A stretch of 64,000 bases of DNA, taken from Cylindrotheca closterium. Lineage: Eukaryota; Bacillariophyta; Bacillariophyceae; Bacillariales; Bacillariaceae. Under the pieces are notes generated by a model, which saw only the letters and a list, made by a program, of their open reading frames with translations, did no database searches and was not told the DNA's origin. The position numbers and the translations under genes were made by a program. Shown one piece after another: positions 1 to 11,219 of this stretch (positions are counted from its first letter, which is position 1; the number at the start of each line of letters is the position of its first letter). The stretch spans positions 327,535 to 391,534 of the forward strand of contig CAKOGP040001814.1 of NCBI GenBank assembly GCA_933822405.4. The letters are read 5' to 3'.

Positions 1-18
1 AATTGAAATCATACATAC

Positions 19-1804
19 CTTGAAAACACCACGCCTTTCCGCATGTCGGTCAAAGGCGTCGAAGATAGTCTCGAGCAAGGTGAAAACGTCTTTTGGTTCT
101 CTTTTAGCACTCCAAGCCGTGAATCCTGCAATATCCGCGAACATGATGGTAGTCGCAGCAAAATGATCGGCAATGGGTTCCTTTCGGTCTGATGAATCGA
201 GGGCGGACCTATCTGTGTTTATTTCACTGGAACCACTTAGTATCTGGATTGCATCCTTCATTCTTCCTTTGCTACTGGTAGGCTCGTGTTGAACTTCCAG
301 CATCATTTGGTCGGCAACATTTTTCGGGAACAAACTGGAGACGATAGCTGTTGATCGCTCTGCAGTGCTTGTCACGAGACGGTTTCGTTTTTGTACGAAG
401 TAAGTGTACATGAAAAAGACGACCGCAGTGAACCCAAAAGCTGCAACGATGAAAAAGGCGGCGAGGTAGGATATGTCTCGCTGCCATTGTTCAATGAACT
501 CTTTTGTTGCATGGACCGAGATGGCATATCCACAAGAATCTTGGGCGATTGAAAAATCTGACAAGTACTCAGTCAGGGATTCACCATAGAGAGTGTAATG
601 ATTCGATAGGGAGGGAAGAATGTTAGGATTTTCAATGTTCTTGCCAATATAGATCACAGAATCTTTGTTGCTCCTGAAAAAGTATTTGTCTCCATCACTG
701 CTGGGACAATCGTCATGCAACTCTACAACGACACCAGCGGGCTGATCTTGTAGAATATCTTCGAAGTATTCCGTCCATGAGATAGCGATTACTATCATAG
801 ACTCAAACTTTGGAACAAATCCTCCATGACTGGGTTCCAGAATCAGAAACTTTGGATCGGTGATGTTCTTCGGGCTCTCATTCCCCACAGAAGCATAATC
901 CACCAAGAAATTGATATCTTCATGAATAGATCCAATAGAAGTCTGATATTTTCCATTCCGCAGTGCCAATGAAAAATCCCATTGCTCCTTGAACCAGTCG
1001 AACGACATCAAGTCAAACATGATGGGAGCCTGGGTTCCATTTGTAGGCGTTGGATACATTTGCCAAAGTGGCGCACTCAACTGTGCAGTTTCGTTGGTGT
1101 TGCCATAAATGTGCTCGCTAATCGTTCCCTCTTCTCGAATGGAAGTGAAAACAGGTCGATCATTATAGAGGTCGTAAAGGAAGTGGTCATAGTCGATCCA
1201 ATCTTGATGTTCTACAGCATAGGCTTCAAATCTCGCCCGATCATTTGCCGAGACAGAGTGAGCAACACCCATCATTTGCCCTCCTGAAAAGTATTTCATC
1301 AAGTGGCCTGAAGTGATCCCAAACGTAGAATAGGTCAAGTTTGGAAGCTGCACCTCCTTGTGAGCCGTTTCCAAGATCAAGCCTGCTGCCATGTGCTCTC
1401 CTGCTTGCAACGACCGTCCCAAAACATCTTGAACACTATTGAACACTTCTTGCGAGCGCTCGTCAAACTGAAATGCGAGAAGTTATGAGACATGCTTAAA
1501 AGAGCGAACATTTTCGGCACGCAAACGACGCGATACTACTCACTTCGGCCGTATACCAACGAATATCCTCTTCTTCCATGAAGAAGTACGTCACAGCACC
1601 ACATAGAAAGGCCGATAGGAAGAGAACAAAGAACACCATACACTTGGAACGATTGACCCATCTAGTATCAGCTTCCCCCAGCTTATTGGAAACTATGCTT
1701 GTCGCTTGAAGCGATGCAACACTCTTGAGATCTTCCTCGTCATGGCTGTAAATTGAAATGACAGATTGCGATTTATCCATTGCGTCTTCGTTGTTGATTA
1801 TCAT
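19..1804 (-). CDS. Receptor-type guanylate/adenylate cyclase, 5' part (partial)
   Basis: Two exons are visible, 1804-1544 and 1467-19, joined in phase 0 by an intron starting GTGAGT and ending TTTCAG. A further donor (AAG|GTATGT) at 18-17 sends the gene out of the window. The 570 visible residues run: cytoplasmic N-terminus, TM1 (about 55-76), a large ectodomain of roughly 340 residues, TM2 (about 416-443), a linker with SSLFPKNVADQMM, and the start of a class III cyclase domain from about residue 524 (TTIMFADIAGFTAW). The Asp in FADIAGF is a metal ligand in this family. The two-TM, ectodomain, cyclase layout is that of membrane nucleotide cyclases common in diatoms, which make cGMP or cAMP in response to an unknown outside signal. 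Substrate specificity cannot be read because the second half of the catalytic domain is missing. Confidence 0.88.
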
Positions 1805-3431
1805 GGAAATTTATGAAGAGTGGTCATTGGAGATGAATTCCCACAAGAAAGTGGACCTAAAATCACCGCGGTCACACAAGAGATTGTCCACATTTTCTAT
1901 TCGTGATCCGTCAGCTGGCGGACATTTTCTGTTCTATATATATCAGCTGGCGGACCATCTGAATATTAGCATATTTTCCGGTGATTTCTTTTCGAAAAGA
2001 AAAAATTGTACAATTTTTTAGATTCTCCAGAAGGCATTAGGCCCTATCGTAGTGAAACTGACGAGTAAGAATCTTTTTTTAAGCGCGCGATCCTCTTGGC
2101 CAAGATCTTTTTCCGGCATCCGGTACCATTTGCTCCCAAGAATTCCGTACCTCTACCCGTCACCACATTTTATATAATCACATCTTGTTTTCGCAAAACA
2201 GTTGTAAACAGCTGATTTAGTCAAATCAGTTGTACCGAATGTTGTATGCACCATATTCTTTCGAGCTAGTACTGTTACTCTCTAGCCATCGTCTATGGGT
2301 CTTACATTACGTCTGTCCGTCGCAGGACTCTCCATCTCTGAGCGAGGGCAAACAACAGAAAAATTCATATAAATCATCCTTCATTTTTCTAACCTTTTAT
2401 TGACAACTTTAAAATCTGGAAACTTCAATATGTTGTGCAACCTTTCAATTACAGTCGTTGCGACTTCGGTCAGCTTGATTTTTCGGTTTGGTCAGTGACT
2501 TTATTGAACTGACCGCGAGATTAGAAAATCCTGTTTTTGTTCAGTTGGTTGTTGGCAGAGAGAAGGATTCGTTTCATCGTCGTCGGTTGATGGAAAAGCC
2601 GAAAGATGATCAGACACATAGATGTTTCATCTTCGAGGCACTGCTGGAGTCAGCAAAGGAACCCCGTTTTTCCAATGGATGGTCGGAATGTTGTCATTGT
2701 GTTGGAGAAATGTTGGTGACAAATCATCAGGACTCTACAGCCGTCGTCTTGCAGTCGACCCATATCGTCTGTAGGTCGCACGTAAACGAGCGAAGGGTCT
2801 CCCTACCGGTAGTAATAGTCCACTCTACAGCCATCGTCTTGCAGTCGACCCACACCGTTTGTAGGTCGCACGTAAACGAGCGAAGGGTCCTCTCGCTCGT
2901 TTACGTGCGACTGACAGACGGTAAAGGACGAAATAGACGATGACTATAGAGTGGCCCTTGCGACCGACAGACGGGATGGGTTGACCGCAAGACGAGTGGA
3001 AATGCGATGCGTGTCTGGAAACTTTTGTCGATGTTGAGGAGCGAGCAGCTCCTGTCGCCAAAGAATTTTCTATCGCCGGCCAACTTTGATTGTCTGCACC
3101 ATATAAAAGTGACGTCGTAGAATGCTTGAGAAATGTGGTACATTTCGGCCCACTCGGAAGCAAATCTTAGACGAATTCAACGCATGAGGCGAGCAAACTT
3201 GCCTAAATACCTTGCTAAGTGTTGTCACGGAAATTGCGCGACGATCGATCGCCGTAAAATTTGTACCACCGTGATAAGCTAATCCCGAGTTCGTACGTTA
3301 CATTCGTGGTTTGAACACTTGCGATCGCTTCCAAGAACTCGGATGATGTGACGTGATTCCCGGATGTGGTACACAAAACCAAACATTGCAAATCCATACA
3401 CATTCTGATCAAAAGTACCCAACCAAACACA
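1805..3431. other. Gene-free stretch upstream of the cyclase
   Basis: No convincing gene is seen. Close upstream of the cyclase, the sequence TCAGCTGGCGGAC occurs twice (about 1911 and 1945), a possible promoter direct repeat. A foldback repeat lies at 2722-2995. Short open frames here are built from that repeat and are not credible genes. Confidence 0.5.
2722..2995. repeat. Small foldback repeat: two direct and two inverted copies
   Basis: A unit of about 70 bp containing GTCGCACGTAAACGAGCGAA is found at about 2724-2797 and 2820-2889. The reverse complement follows immediately at about 2889-2958, and a more diverged inverted copy extends to about 2995. A weak fifth trace may lie near 2283-2335. 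The arrangement could fold into a long hairpin. It resembles a MITE or foldback element, but no target-site duplication or transposase was found. Confidence 0.6.
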
Positions 3432-4202
3432 ATGGCTCGTATTCAACACATTCATCCAGCTTCCGTATTGGCCTCCCCGGCTCCAAAGTCACATCGAGAA
3501 TTTCGCGCTCTGCGACAACCGCAAGAGCAACCACGCACAAGCAAATCTGGTGATAGATGCCAACCACCACGCTCACAATCCCGATCACCCATGAGAGCAA
3601 CTCGTCCAGACTACCATACTACATCCGTCCCAACTCAAACTACCCCATTGCACATGAGAGTCAATAGTAAACACGATCGCTCAGAAACTATCATGAGACT
3701 TGAACAAGGAGGAAAAGTCAGTGACAACAGATCTCTTATCTCAGATCTTGACATGGAATCCCTAAAGGCAAACCCTCACTGGCATCCATCCAGAGACCCT
3801 ACCTTTATTCCGTTTGTACCCCCAACCGAGATTACCATTATCACCAAAGAGCCCATTCGGGAAGAACCTGCTAGTGCTCCTCCTGCCAACAGATCGTCCA
3901 CCAGTGTTGTCGGTGGAAGAAATCCAATCACTGGAGCCGACTTTGTTCTGCGGCAAAGCAAAGAATATAACCCTGCAAAGGTAGAGGAAGATCATTCATC
4001 CTTCAACACCAGCGAAACGGAAGACATTCTGAGCGATGGTTACGGCTCCACCGAGACCATGATGCAAGGAAAGAGTCGTAAAGGTCTCCTGCGTCGAGAG
4101 ATTAGCAACCTGCTTCTCAAGAAGGTCAATGTCTTTAAGCGAACAGGAACCCCAAGCCGAGGAGTCTTTCGCGTCCAAAGTCGCAGCGGCTGTATGGTAT
4201 AA
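3432..4202 (+). CDS. Hypothetical protein, Pro/Ser-rich, basic ends
   Basis: Single-exon frame of 256 residues from an ATG in a good context (CACAATGG); the frame is open 22 codons further upstream. The N-terminal 80 residues are rich in Pro, Arg, Ser and Gln and look disordered. Residues about 110-170 contain an ordered-looking stretch with HPSRDPTFIPFVPPTEI. The C-terminus is basic (LLRREISNLLLKKVNVFKR) and ends in a short Arg/Ser tail with Cys (SGCMV). I see no signal peptide, membrane span or known domain. The length and codon-like composition support a real gene. The downstream region to 4447 is short and AT-rich, as expected for a 3' end facing the convergent gene at 4448. Confidence 0.65.
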   Translation: MARIQHIHPASVLASPAPKSHREFRALRQPQEQPRTSKSGDRCQPPRSQSRSPMRATRPDYHTTSVPTQTTPLHMRVNSKHDRSETIMRLEQGGKVSDNRSLISDLDMESLKANPHWHPSRDPTFIPFVPPTEITIITKEPIREEPASAPPANRSSTSVVGGRNPITGADFVLRQSKEYNPAKVEEDHSSFNTSETEDILSDGYGSTETMMQGKSRKGLLRREISNLLLKKVNVFKRTGTPSRGVFRVQSRSGCMV

Positions 4203-4447
4203 ACATTTTGTATCAACTATAGCTAGCATTTTATAAGATGCACAAATTTAATAAAAAATAGATGACCGATCATATTCACATTCTGAAATTATAATTTATA
4301 CATCTACTTCTATCTCATTGAGTCTGCTATAGTCCATGAATTAAAAGTCGCGATACCTCCAGTCACTCTGCCCTTCAAGGATACCCAAAGTGTGCACTTG
4401 TAGGAGTAGTACCATTACATTTACATTTTCTCTATCATATAAAACTA

Positions 4448-7400
4448 TTACGGTCCTGTTGGGACTTTGGTAGGAGCTTTGCTCGGAGCTGCAGATACTG
4501 TCGGTCGGTTAGTTGGTGATGGACTCGGCGCACTTGATGGTGTCGCGGAGGGCATACTAGTTGGTCTGAGTGACACTGTGGGGCCACTTGTCGGCCCTGA
4601 TGTGGGACCTTCGGTCTCGCACTTCTCCCAACAGTCAAGCTTGTATCTGTACTCATAATAATCGTCCATTTCAGAGGGAGTCTCGCAAAATGTGGAGGTA
4701 GTCTGGTTTACATTGTTTTCGGAGCCACACATGAACAAGTAGAAAGTGACTTCCAGTTCACCGTTTGTACAATCTCCCGTGTACGACCTTCTGTTATCAA
4801 AGGTGGCAGTGGTCTGGACATTACACGTGGAAGTGGAACCTGCACTGGGATACGTCATTGCTGCCAGAGAAGAAATATTGGATGCAAACAACCGCGGCTG
4901 GAGTCGAAAGGTCACACTTTCACCATCTTGACTCTGGTCGATGATGTGGACTGGGACCCATCGTGAGAGGTAATCAATTCCTGTACAATTTGCATCTGGC
5001 CCATTTCCAATCTTGGATTGTATGCGTTCTGCGGCAGTCCAAATGCATGGAGTGGGGCGAATGCTGATGGTTGGGAACATTGTTGGCCTACTGGAAGGGG
5101 TCCTAGTTGGACTTGGGCTGGGCTGGAAGGAGGGCACTTGACTCGGCACATCTGATGGAACCATGGACAGAGTTGGAATGATGGAGGGGACAAGACTTGG
5201 TACCGCAGACGGTCTGGTACTGGGTAGTGCACTTGGCTGAGAGCTAGGGTTCAAACTCGGAACATCACTCGGTGATTCACTTGGACTTTCGGAAGGAGCG
5301 GCGCTGGGCATATCGCTTGGAACCACAGAGGGCAGAGCACTCGGGATAACACTTGGGAGCATAGAGGGTTGAGAGCTTGGATTTGTAGATGGCTCAGAAC
5401 TTGGATTGGTAGATGGGCCTTCACTCGGTTCCGAAGATGGTGTATCCGTAGGGGCGTAAGTGGCATTTGTCATGGACGGCATTTGGGAAACACTGGGGAG
5501 GAACGACGGCTGGTCCGTGGGAAATAGCGTCGGGGTGACTGTGGGTGCGTCAGTTGCAGGAGCTACATTGACTGTTGTTACAATCTTTTCGCCGTCCACC
5601 GTGAATTCGAAAGTAAGGGCTGAAATCTCTCCTGCAGCGTTAAACACAGCGTTGACAGTAGTGACGAGGGACTGGCCGGACCCTCCTCCTCCTCCTGATC
5701 CTCCGCTTGCACCACTGCCACCACTACCACCTCCTCCACCACTACCACCATTGCTGCCACCTTCCCCACTGCCACCTCCACTTCCGTTGTCGTTTCCGTT
5801 CTCATCTTTGATGTCAGTGATGTATCCTTTTGCCAGTTGAATGAACTCGTCACTAATCTCTGCGTCATCGGAAAGTTGCTTGACTCCGACCAAGACAACT
5901 TGAATAAACTCTTGAAAAAACTGAAAGCTTTCCATTGTTTCCAAGCGTCGAGGAAGGGAATTTTGTCGCAAGTTGCGGCGTAAGTCTTCATTGTCAGCAA
6001 AGCCTCCAAACATGGGATTGACTTCAGGGCAGCCATCGCAGAAGAGAACCGTCTCGAAAGTTGTCTCTACAATGGAGTTATTCACCTCGTTTGCTGGGAA
6101 GACTACCTGATCGACTAATTTGGCTCCATTCAATTCTCGTAGGAACTCGTCCGAACATCCATCACCCACTGTAATGTTGTTGTAGGCTTCCACCAATAAG
6201 CTCTCCAATAGTAAGGATTCCCTTTCATCAAACTCTTCGGTGAAGCCCTCCATCAAAAATGATACTCGGGCCGGTCGCACAGTAGGATTGACCAAACCAC
6301 ACGAAGACACGATCGTTGTTGCCTCACTGACCACCGTATTGTTACCTCCCGAAGAAGTGACAATAACGGCAGCAACTCCTGCAACGGTAGCCACAGCTGC
6401 GGTGACGCCAACAGCTGAGGCAGCAGCGGCAAAACCACCAGCAGCTGCCGCTCCAGCTGCAGCAGCGGCGGCTGCTCCTGTGAATATGGAATGACACAAA
6501 AAGCAGTGATTAGCATTTGATGTACATTTGGAGTCTAGACTAGAACTAGCGACAGTTGCAGAACTTACCAGCAGCTGCTACTCCAGAGGATGCAGCACTC
6601 CCAGCAGCACTGGCAGCTTGCCCAGCCATGGCTTGGGCGCTGAAGGAACAGCAAGTGAAGGAAAGAAGAAACAAAGTGAGCAATACATGATTGCGGATTC
6701 TTTTAGATACAGCCCAGACTTACGGTCCTTGTGCTCCTTGAGCGGCTTCTCCACCACCGCCACCACCTACTCCACCGCCTTCTACCGCGGCGTTATTGGC
6801 AGCCGCCGCAATTTCATCGTCGCCATCGCTTCCTTTCCCAAAACATCTGGCACAGCCAGACAAAAATGTAGTGAGAAGTTGCACGAATGCAACTGCTCCG
6901 AAGAAAAGGGCGGTATACCATTGTGTCTTGTCTCTATCGCCTTCGTCTTTGGTCACTTTTTCCGTGCTGTAGACGGACAGGGAGGATTCGGAAGGCCCCT
7001 TGGTGTTATCATCGTCAGGCTTTCCCGCTGGATTCATTTCAGGATGCTTCTTTCGGAAGGCTTGCTGAATTTGTAAGGCAGCCTTTTCGGTGCGTGTATA
7101 CAGTAAGAAAGCTTCGTCGGCTTCCATGCGTTCCTTCACTGTTACAGTGGATCTCGCGGATCTCCGACTAGTGACAGAGCTGCCACTGGTTCTATTTTGG
7201 CGCCCCTTCCTATCATTTTCCAGGAAACCTAGATTACTAAGTTGGGTGCGCATATTCAAAAGGCCTTCGACGGTACTGTCATGCAATGCGCTGTCATGTA
7301 AGACGCTGTCTTCGTCTATTGATAACGTGCTTCTTCGGCTAGCAACACTCTTTCCACTTCCTCTAAAGCTCGTTCCTCTTGGTATCTTAATGCTAACACT

Positions 7401-8051
7401 CTTTGCACTATTCCGCTTGCTACTAAAACTCTTTCCACTTCCTCGAGACTCTGTTGCAAGGTCAAGACTGACACTGCTGTCACTGCTGTTGAGGTCTAGA
7501 TCGAAGTCGAGACTCACGCTCTCTTGCACATCAAGCTCCAAATCGAAACTCTTGAAGGTGTCAATGCTATCAGTGCTCGGGATTCGTTTGAGCCTGCGAG
7601 GAGCTTCTTCTTCTTCCAATAGTCCGAAACTCTTGAAGCTGTCAACACTATCACTGCTCGGCCTTAGACTGACGTTACGAGTTCCTTCCAGCAATTTCCG
7701 GCTGCTCCGACTGTGACTGCTCTTCTTGTCCACCTCATTATGCTTTCGACTTCTTTTGCTGCTCACACTCCTGCCACTGCTGCCATGATGATCCAGCTTT
7801 TGGCTGTTATTGGTCTTGGAAATCTTCGTTCCGCCCAATGTTCGGCTGCTTTGGGCTTTGCTATCCACTCTTCTTCTGTTGCTGACGCTGGCACCAGATC
7901 CAAAGTTTCGCGTGCTCTGGCTTCTTCGACTCTTTCGGCTTGTTCGGCTCTGATCATCAGCAGTCTCGTCTTCCACCAAAAGCCTTTCACTGCTTCTACT
8001 GCTTCTCTTGCTATTGCCGCTTCCGTGTCGTTGGCTGCTGCTTCGTTCCAT
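4448..8051 (-). CDS. Ser/Arg-rich transmembrane PSxxPS glycoprotein with IQ motif
   Basis: Three exons (8051-6724, 6639-6569, 6477-4448) give 1142 residues; the introns start GTAAGT and join in consistent phases across an Ala/Gly-rich segment. In order: a Ser/Arg/Lys-rich region (1-320) with many RSxRS motifs; an IQ-like calmodulin-binding motif (IQQAFRKKH, about 325); a hydrophobic helix (about 375-398); a Gly/Ala-rich run with a second hydrophobic stretch (about 440-515); a globular part with Cys residues (about 520-690); a Gly/Ser linker; about 20 PSxxPS repeats (about 830-1000); a Cys-containing module; and a Pro/Thr-rich end. The PSxxPS zone is probably O-glycosylated and extracellular. 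Such proteins are typical of diatom surfaces, but the role is unknown. The architecture matches the gene at 12257-15946. Confidence 0.8.
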
Positions 8052-8469
8052 GGTGCTGGTCTTATCGTTTCACCCACACGACGTGCAGATAAAACTTAAT
8101 AATGTTGGTGTTGCAATTTGGAATACCCGGTATCGATGATTCGCCACCCCGACCCTGTTTCCACTTATTGTTGAAATCGAATGTAAGGTCATTGAAGAAG
8201 GGGAAGGGGTGAGATTATGTCTCTCATTAAGTTTCCAATATGTGTAACCACGAACGCATTAAATAGAAAAGAAATGCCGGGGGTTTCAAAATTCTCCTTT
8301 TTAAAAAAAGGGACATTTTAATATTTCCGAACCTTCTGATCGAGCTGATTCAGCTCATTTGGACGACTAGCACGAGTGTTCAGATCTGACATCATCAAAA
8401 TGTGTGTTTTTGCAAATCACACGATGAGAAACAAATCAGCGGTCTCATTCAATTTTATCATCACTGTAC
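8052..8469. other. Divergent intergenic region
   Basis: A stretch of 418 bases separates two outward-facing genes and presumably holds both promoters. It is AT-rich around 8240-8340, with a poly-A/poly-T stretch near 8300. No gene or clear regulatory motif was recognised. Confidence 0.4.
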
Positions 8470-9936
8470 ATGACAAAGTTTTCCATCCAAATCGTCCAAC
8501 TTGTGACTCTTCTATTCTTGAAGTTAAAATCGTCCCATGGATTCGTTGCAAGAAACCATGCTAGAGGGCAGCTCTCTGCGATCTCGTTGTCATTGGATCA
8601 TCCAACATCATGGCAATCTGAATCAGCAATTCTTATGGATGCACTGCCAATTGCTATAAAAAGTGACAAAGATACGATGCCTCCATTACAAGAGGATACT
8701 GCTACTTGGACTCAACAACAAGTTTTGCTCGGAATCGGAGCTCTCTGTGTGTCAGGAGGATTGCTTTTGGTCGACAGCCTACCAGCGAACGCTCATGATT
8801 TGATGGCCCACAATCCTGTAACCACGATAGATACAGCTACTGTTATGATTCCTTCGTCCGCAATGACGGATACACCAACAATTGATATGGCTTCAGCAGC
8901 TACGGTAGTGGCTCCGATTGATTGGAGTGCCATTTTCCAAAAGGCATCCAAAAAGGCCTTGGGTGGTGGCAAGGCTGGTGCTTCCGCAGCGGTGGTTCAA
9001 GTCTTTAGTCTCATGTGGTTGAGGACGTCCATGAACTATCAATATCGGTATGGTGGCAATCTACTTTCGTCGCTACAAACATTGTGGCAAGAAGGTGGGA
9101 TTCCTCGCCTGTACCAGGGATTACCCTTTGCCTTGGTACAAGGTCCGTTGACGCGGTTCGGAGATACGGCGGCAAATGTGGGCGTTTTGACACTATTGGA
9201 GAGTATCCCTGAAACACAAACATTGCCGCTACCCATCAAAACGGTCCTAGGTACGTATTAGGGCGGATGATTGGATATGCTTTGCTTAATTTTGAGCACA
9301 TTTCATTGACGACGTTTTGTTGCCCTTTTCCATTCTCTACTCTTTCTTTCTCTCTATATAGGTTCCATTGCTGCTGGATCATGGAGAATTATTCTAATGC
9401 CGATTGATGCCTCCAAGACAGCGATGCAAGTAGAGGGGGCCGAAGGATTGTCTAATCTTTGGAACTTGACTGTTGCTGAAGGACCAGGCCCACTCTACCA
9501 AGGCGCACTCGCATCGGCAGCGGCTACAGCGGTGGGTCACTTTCCCTGGTACACTACCTACAACTATTTGAACCAACTCTTGCCAGAAATTGCAAAGACG
9601 GAAGACTTGTTTCTCTCCTTGGCTCGGTCAGCCCTTATTGGATTTTCAGCATCTTGCGTCTCAGATGTTTGCAGCAATAGTTTGCGAGTCATCAAGACTA
9701 CCAAGCAAACAGCACGTCTCTCGGAAAAGGACAAAAGTGGCGGAGACGGCGATAAAAACAGCCCTACTAGGGAAGACATCTCGTACGCCCAAGTTGTCAA
9801 ACTGATTATAGAAACAGATGGTCTGAAAGGTCTATTTGGCCGAGGTCTCCAAACACGATTGTTGACGAACAGTGTGCAGGGTGCTGTCTTTAGTGTCTTG
9901 TGGAAGTACTTTCAGCAGTCCAATGGTAGTGCTTGA
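8470..9936 (+). CDS. Plastid-targeted mitochondrial carrier family (SLC25-like) protein
   Basis: Two exons, 8470-9250 and 9362-9936 (donor CTAG|GTACGT, acceptor TATATAG), give 451 residues. The N-terminus is a hydrophobic signal sequence followed by SSHGFVAR, which fits the diatom bipartite plastid presequence (cleavage near an aromatic residue, ASAFAP-like), then a Ser/Thr-rich transit region. The carrier fold occupies about 150-451. The second repeat has the canonical signature PIDASKTAMQ right after the intron, the third has a weaker version (SNSLRVIKTTK), and the first is degenerate (FSLMWLRTSM). About 95 residues of acidic/Thr-rich spacer precede the carrier. Known relatives move nucleotides, cofactors or metabolites; the substrate is not readable here. 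A plastid envelope location is an inference from the presequence. Confidence 0.85.
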
Positions 9937-10334
9937 GCTGACTGTCGTCATTTTAGACTACTCCTCAAGGATGAGTGCATGCGTACATGCTAAGGATGGC
10001 TGGAGTCGTGAAGTTACCGAGATTCACTCGTCATTCCATTGTGCTGAATAAAGTGGGGACTCAAGCAATATATCGTCAGCAATTGCATATGATATTGTTC
10101 AAATGCCTTCCATGACTAAGAAGGGAAAGGTGATGCGCCCCTTGTTGAAGCTTGACATGACCATTGTTGTTGGGGAATCAAATCAAAAAAATTTATAGTC
10201 ATCAGATTAAGATGACATGGTAGAATAACTTGGCTTTTATTGTATTTTATTTGGCGCTCTAGCAAATCGAAATCGCACCATCGTGTCAATCGATATCGAA
10301 TGCGTCTTCTCTAGGTATAATCTCGACTGGCGGC
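9937..10334. other. Convergent intergenic region
   Basis: A stretch of 398 bases between the ends of two genes facing each other. It should contain both 3' untranslated regions. No gene, RNA or repeat was recognised. Confidence 0.4.
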
Positions 10335-11219
10335 TTATCGTCCAAATTGAAGCTTATCTTTCTTCTTCTTTTTCTTCTTGCCATCATCCTTTCCTTTCAA
10401 TTCTTTGGCAGCGGCAGCAGCGGCGGTGTTCGTCTTTCCCTTCTTCTTGGCCTTGGCTTTCAAGACTGCAGCAACGTCCACTGGGCCGCTTTCCTCCTTT
10501 GTTTCCTCAGCAGATTCCGCAGGGGCACCACCAGCACCACCCTTCTTTTTTTTCTTGTTTCTCCTTCTCTTAGCATTTGATGATTCCGCAGCACCATCAT
10601 TACCTTGTTCTTGCGCTGGTTCATCAGTTGTCGTTTCTGTGGTGGCAGGAGTGTCAGTGGCAATGCCAAATTCGCTGAAAATGTCATCGAGATCTTCAGA
10701 TTTCTCTTCCTCTTGTTTTTTCTTCTTTTCTTCCGCTGCTTTTCGCGCCGCTTCTAACCTTTTCTGGCGTTCAGATTCGTCTTCTTCTTCCTCCTCCTCT
10801 TCTTCATCGCTGCTTTCTTCCTCTTCCTTTCGTTCGTGATCACTGTCATCATCATCAGCGTTCGTGTTCATGCCATCGGGAACAGACACTTGCTCAGGTT
10901 GTTCAATTGGCTTCAACAACTGATATAACGGCGATTTGATGTGAATTTGCCAAAGGATTACAAGTTGGTTCAAAGTAAATGGTTCAAAGAATCAATCAAC
11001 GTCAATGTGAGAAGGATGAAAATTTCAGGGGAAAAAAATGCCAATCATTGATTCAATCATACTTCGTCTCCAGCACATTCAAACAAGGTTTTCTACAAGC
11101 CACGACAACATTGTACAATCACTCACTTCTTGGGGTGCAACGGCATCTTCAGATGGCTCGATAGGGGCGTCCAATCCAGCATCCTCTTCATCAGTTGTAT
11201 CGGCCCACCTAGAATCCAT
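10335..11219 (-). CDS. Acidic/Lys-rich low-complexity protein
   Basis: Two exons, 11219-11127 and 10919-10335, joined in phase 0 (donor GAA|GTGAGT, acceptor TATCAG), give 225 residues. The short first exon starts MDSRWADTTDEEDAG. Exon 2 contains an Asp/Glu-rich run, a charged helix (ERQKRLEAARKAAEEKKKK, about residues 65-85), the motif SEDLDDIFSEFGI, and two Lys-rich blocks near 140 and at the C-terminus that look like nuclear or nucleolar localisation signals. No enzyme domain is visible. The composition suits an RNA- or ribosome-associated nuclear factor, but this is only a compositional argument. The frame at 10335 alone begins upstream of the splice site; the spliced model is preferred because the first exon has a clean ATG and matching phase. 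Confidence 0.7.

Noticed and set aside
2488..2943. Plus-strand open frame of 151 codons
   Set aside because: It is built largely from the foldback repeat; the repeated peptide reflects DNA repetition, and no domain or splice support exists.
5460..5840. Pro-rich plus-strand frame
   Set aside because: Antisense shadow of the Gly/Ser linker and PSxxPS part of the 4448-8051 gene.
7090..8099. Leu/Ser-rich plus-strand frames
   Set aside because: Antisense to the Ser/Arg-rich exon 1 of the 4448-8051 gene.
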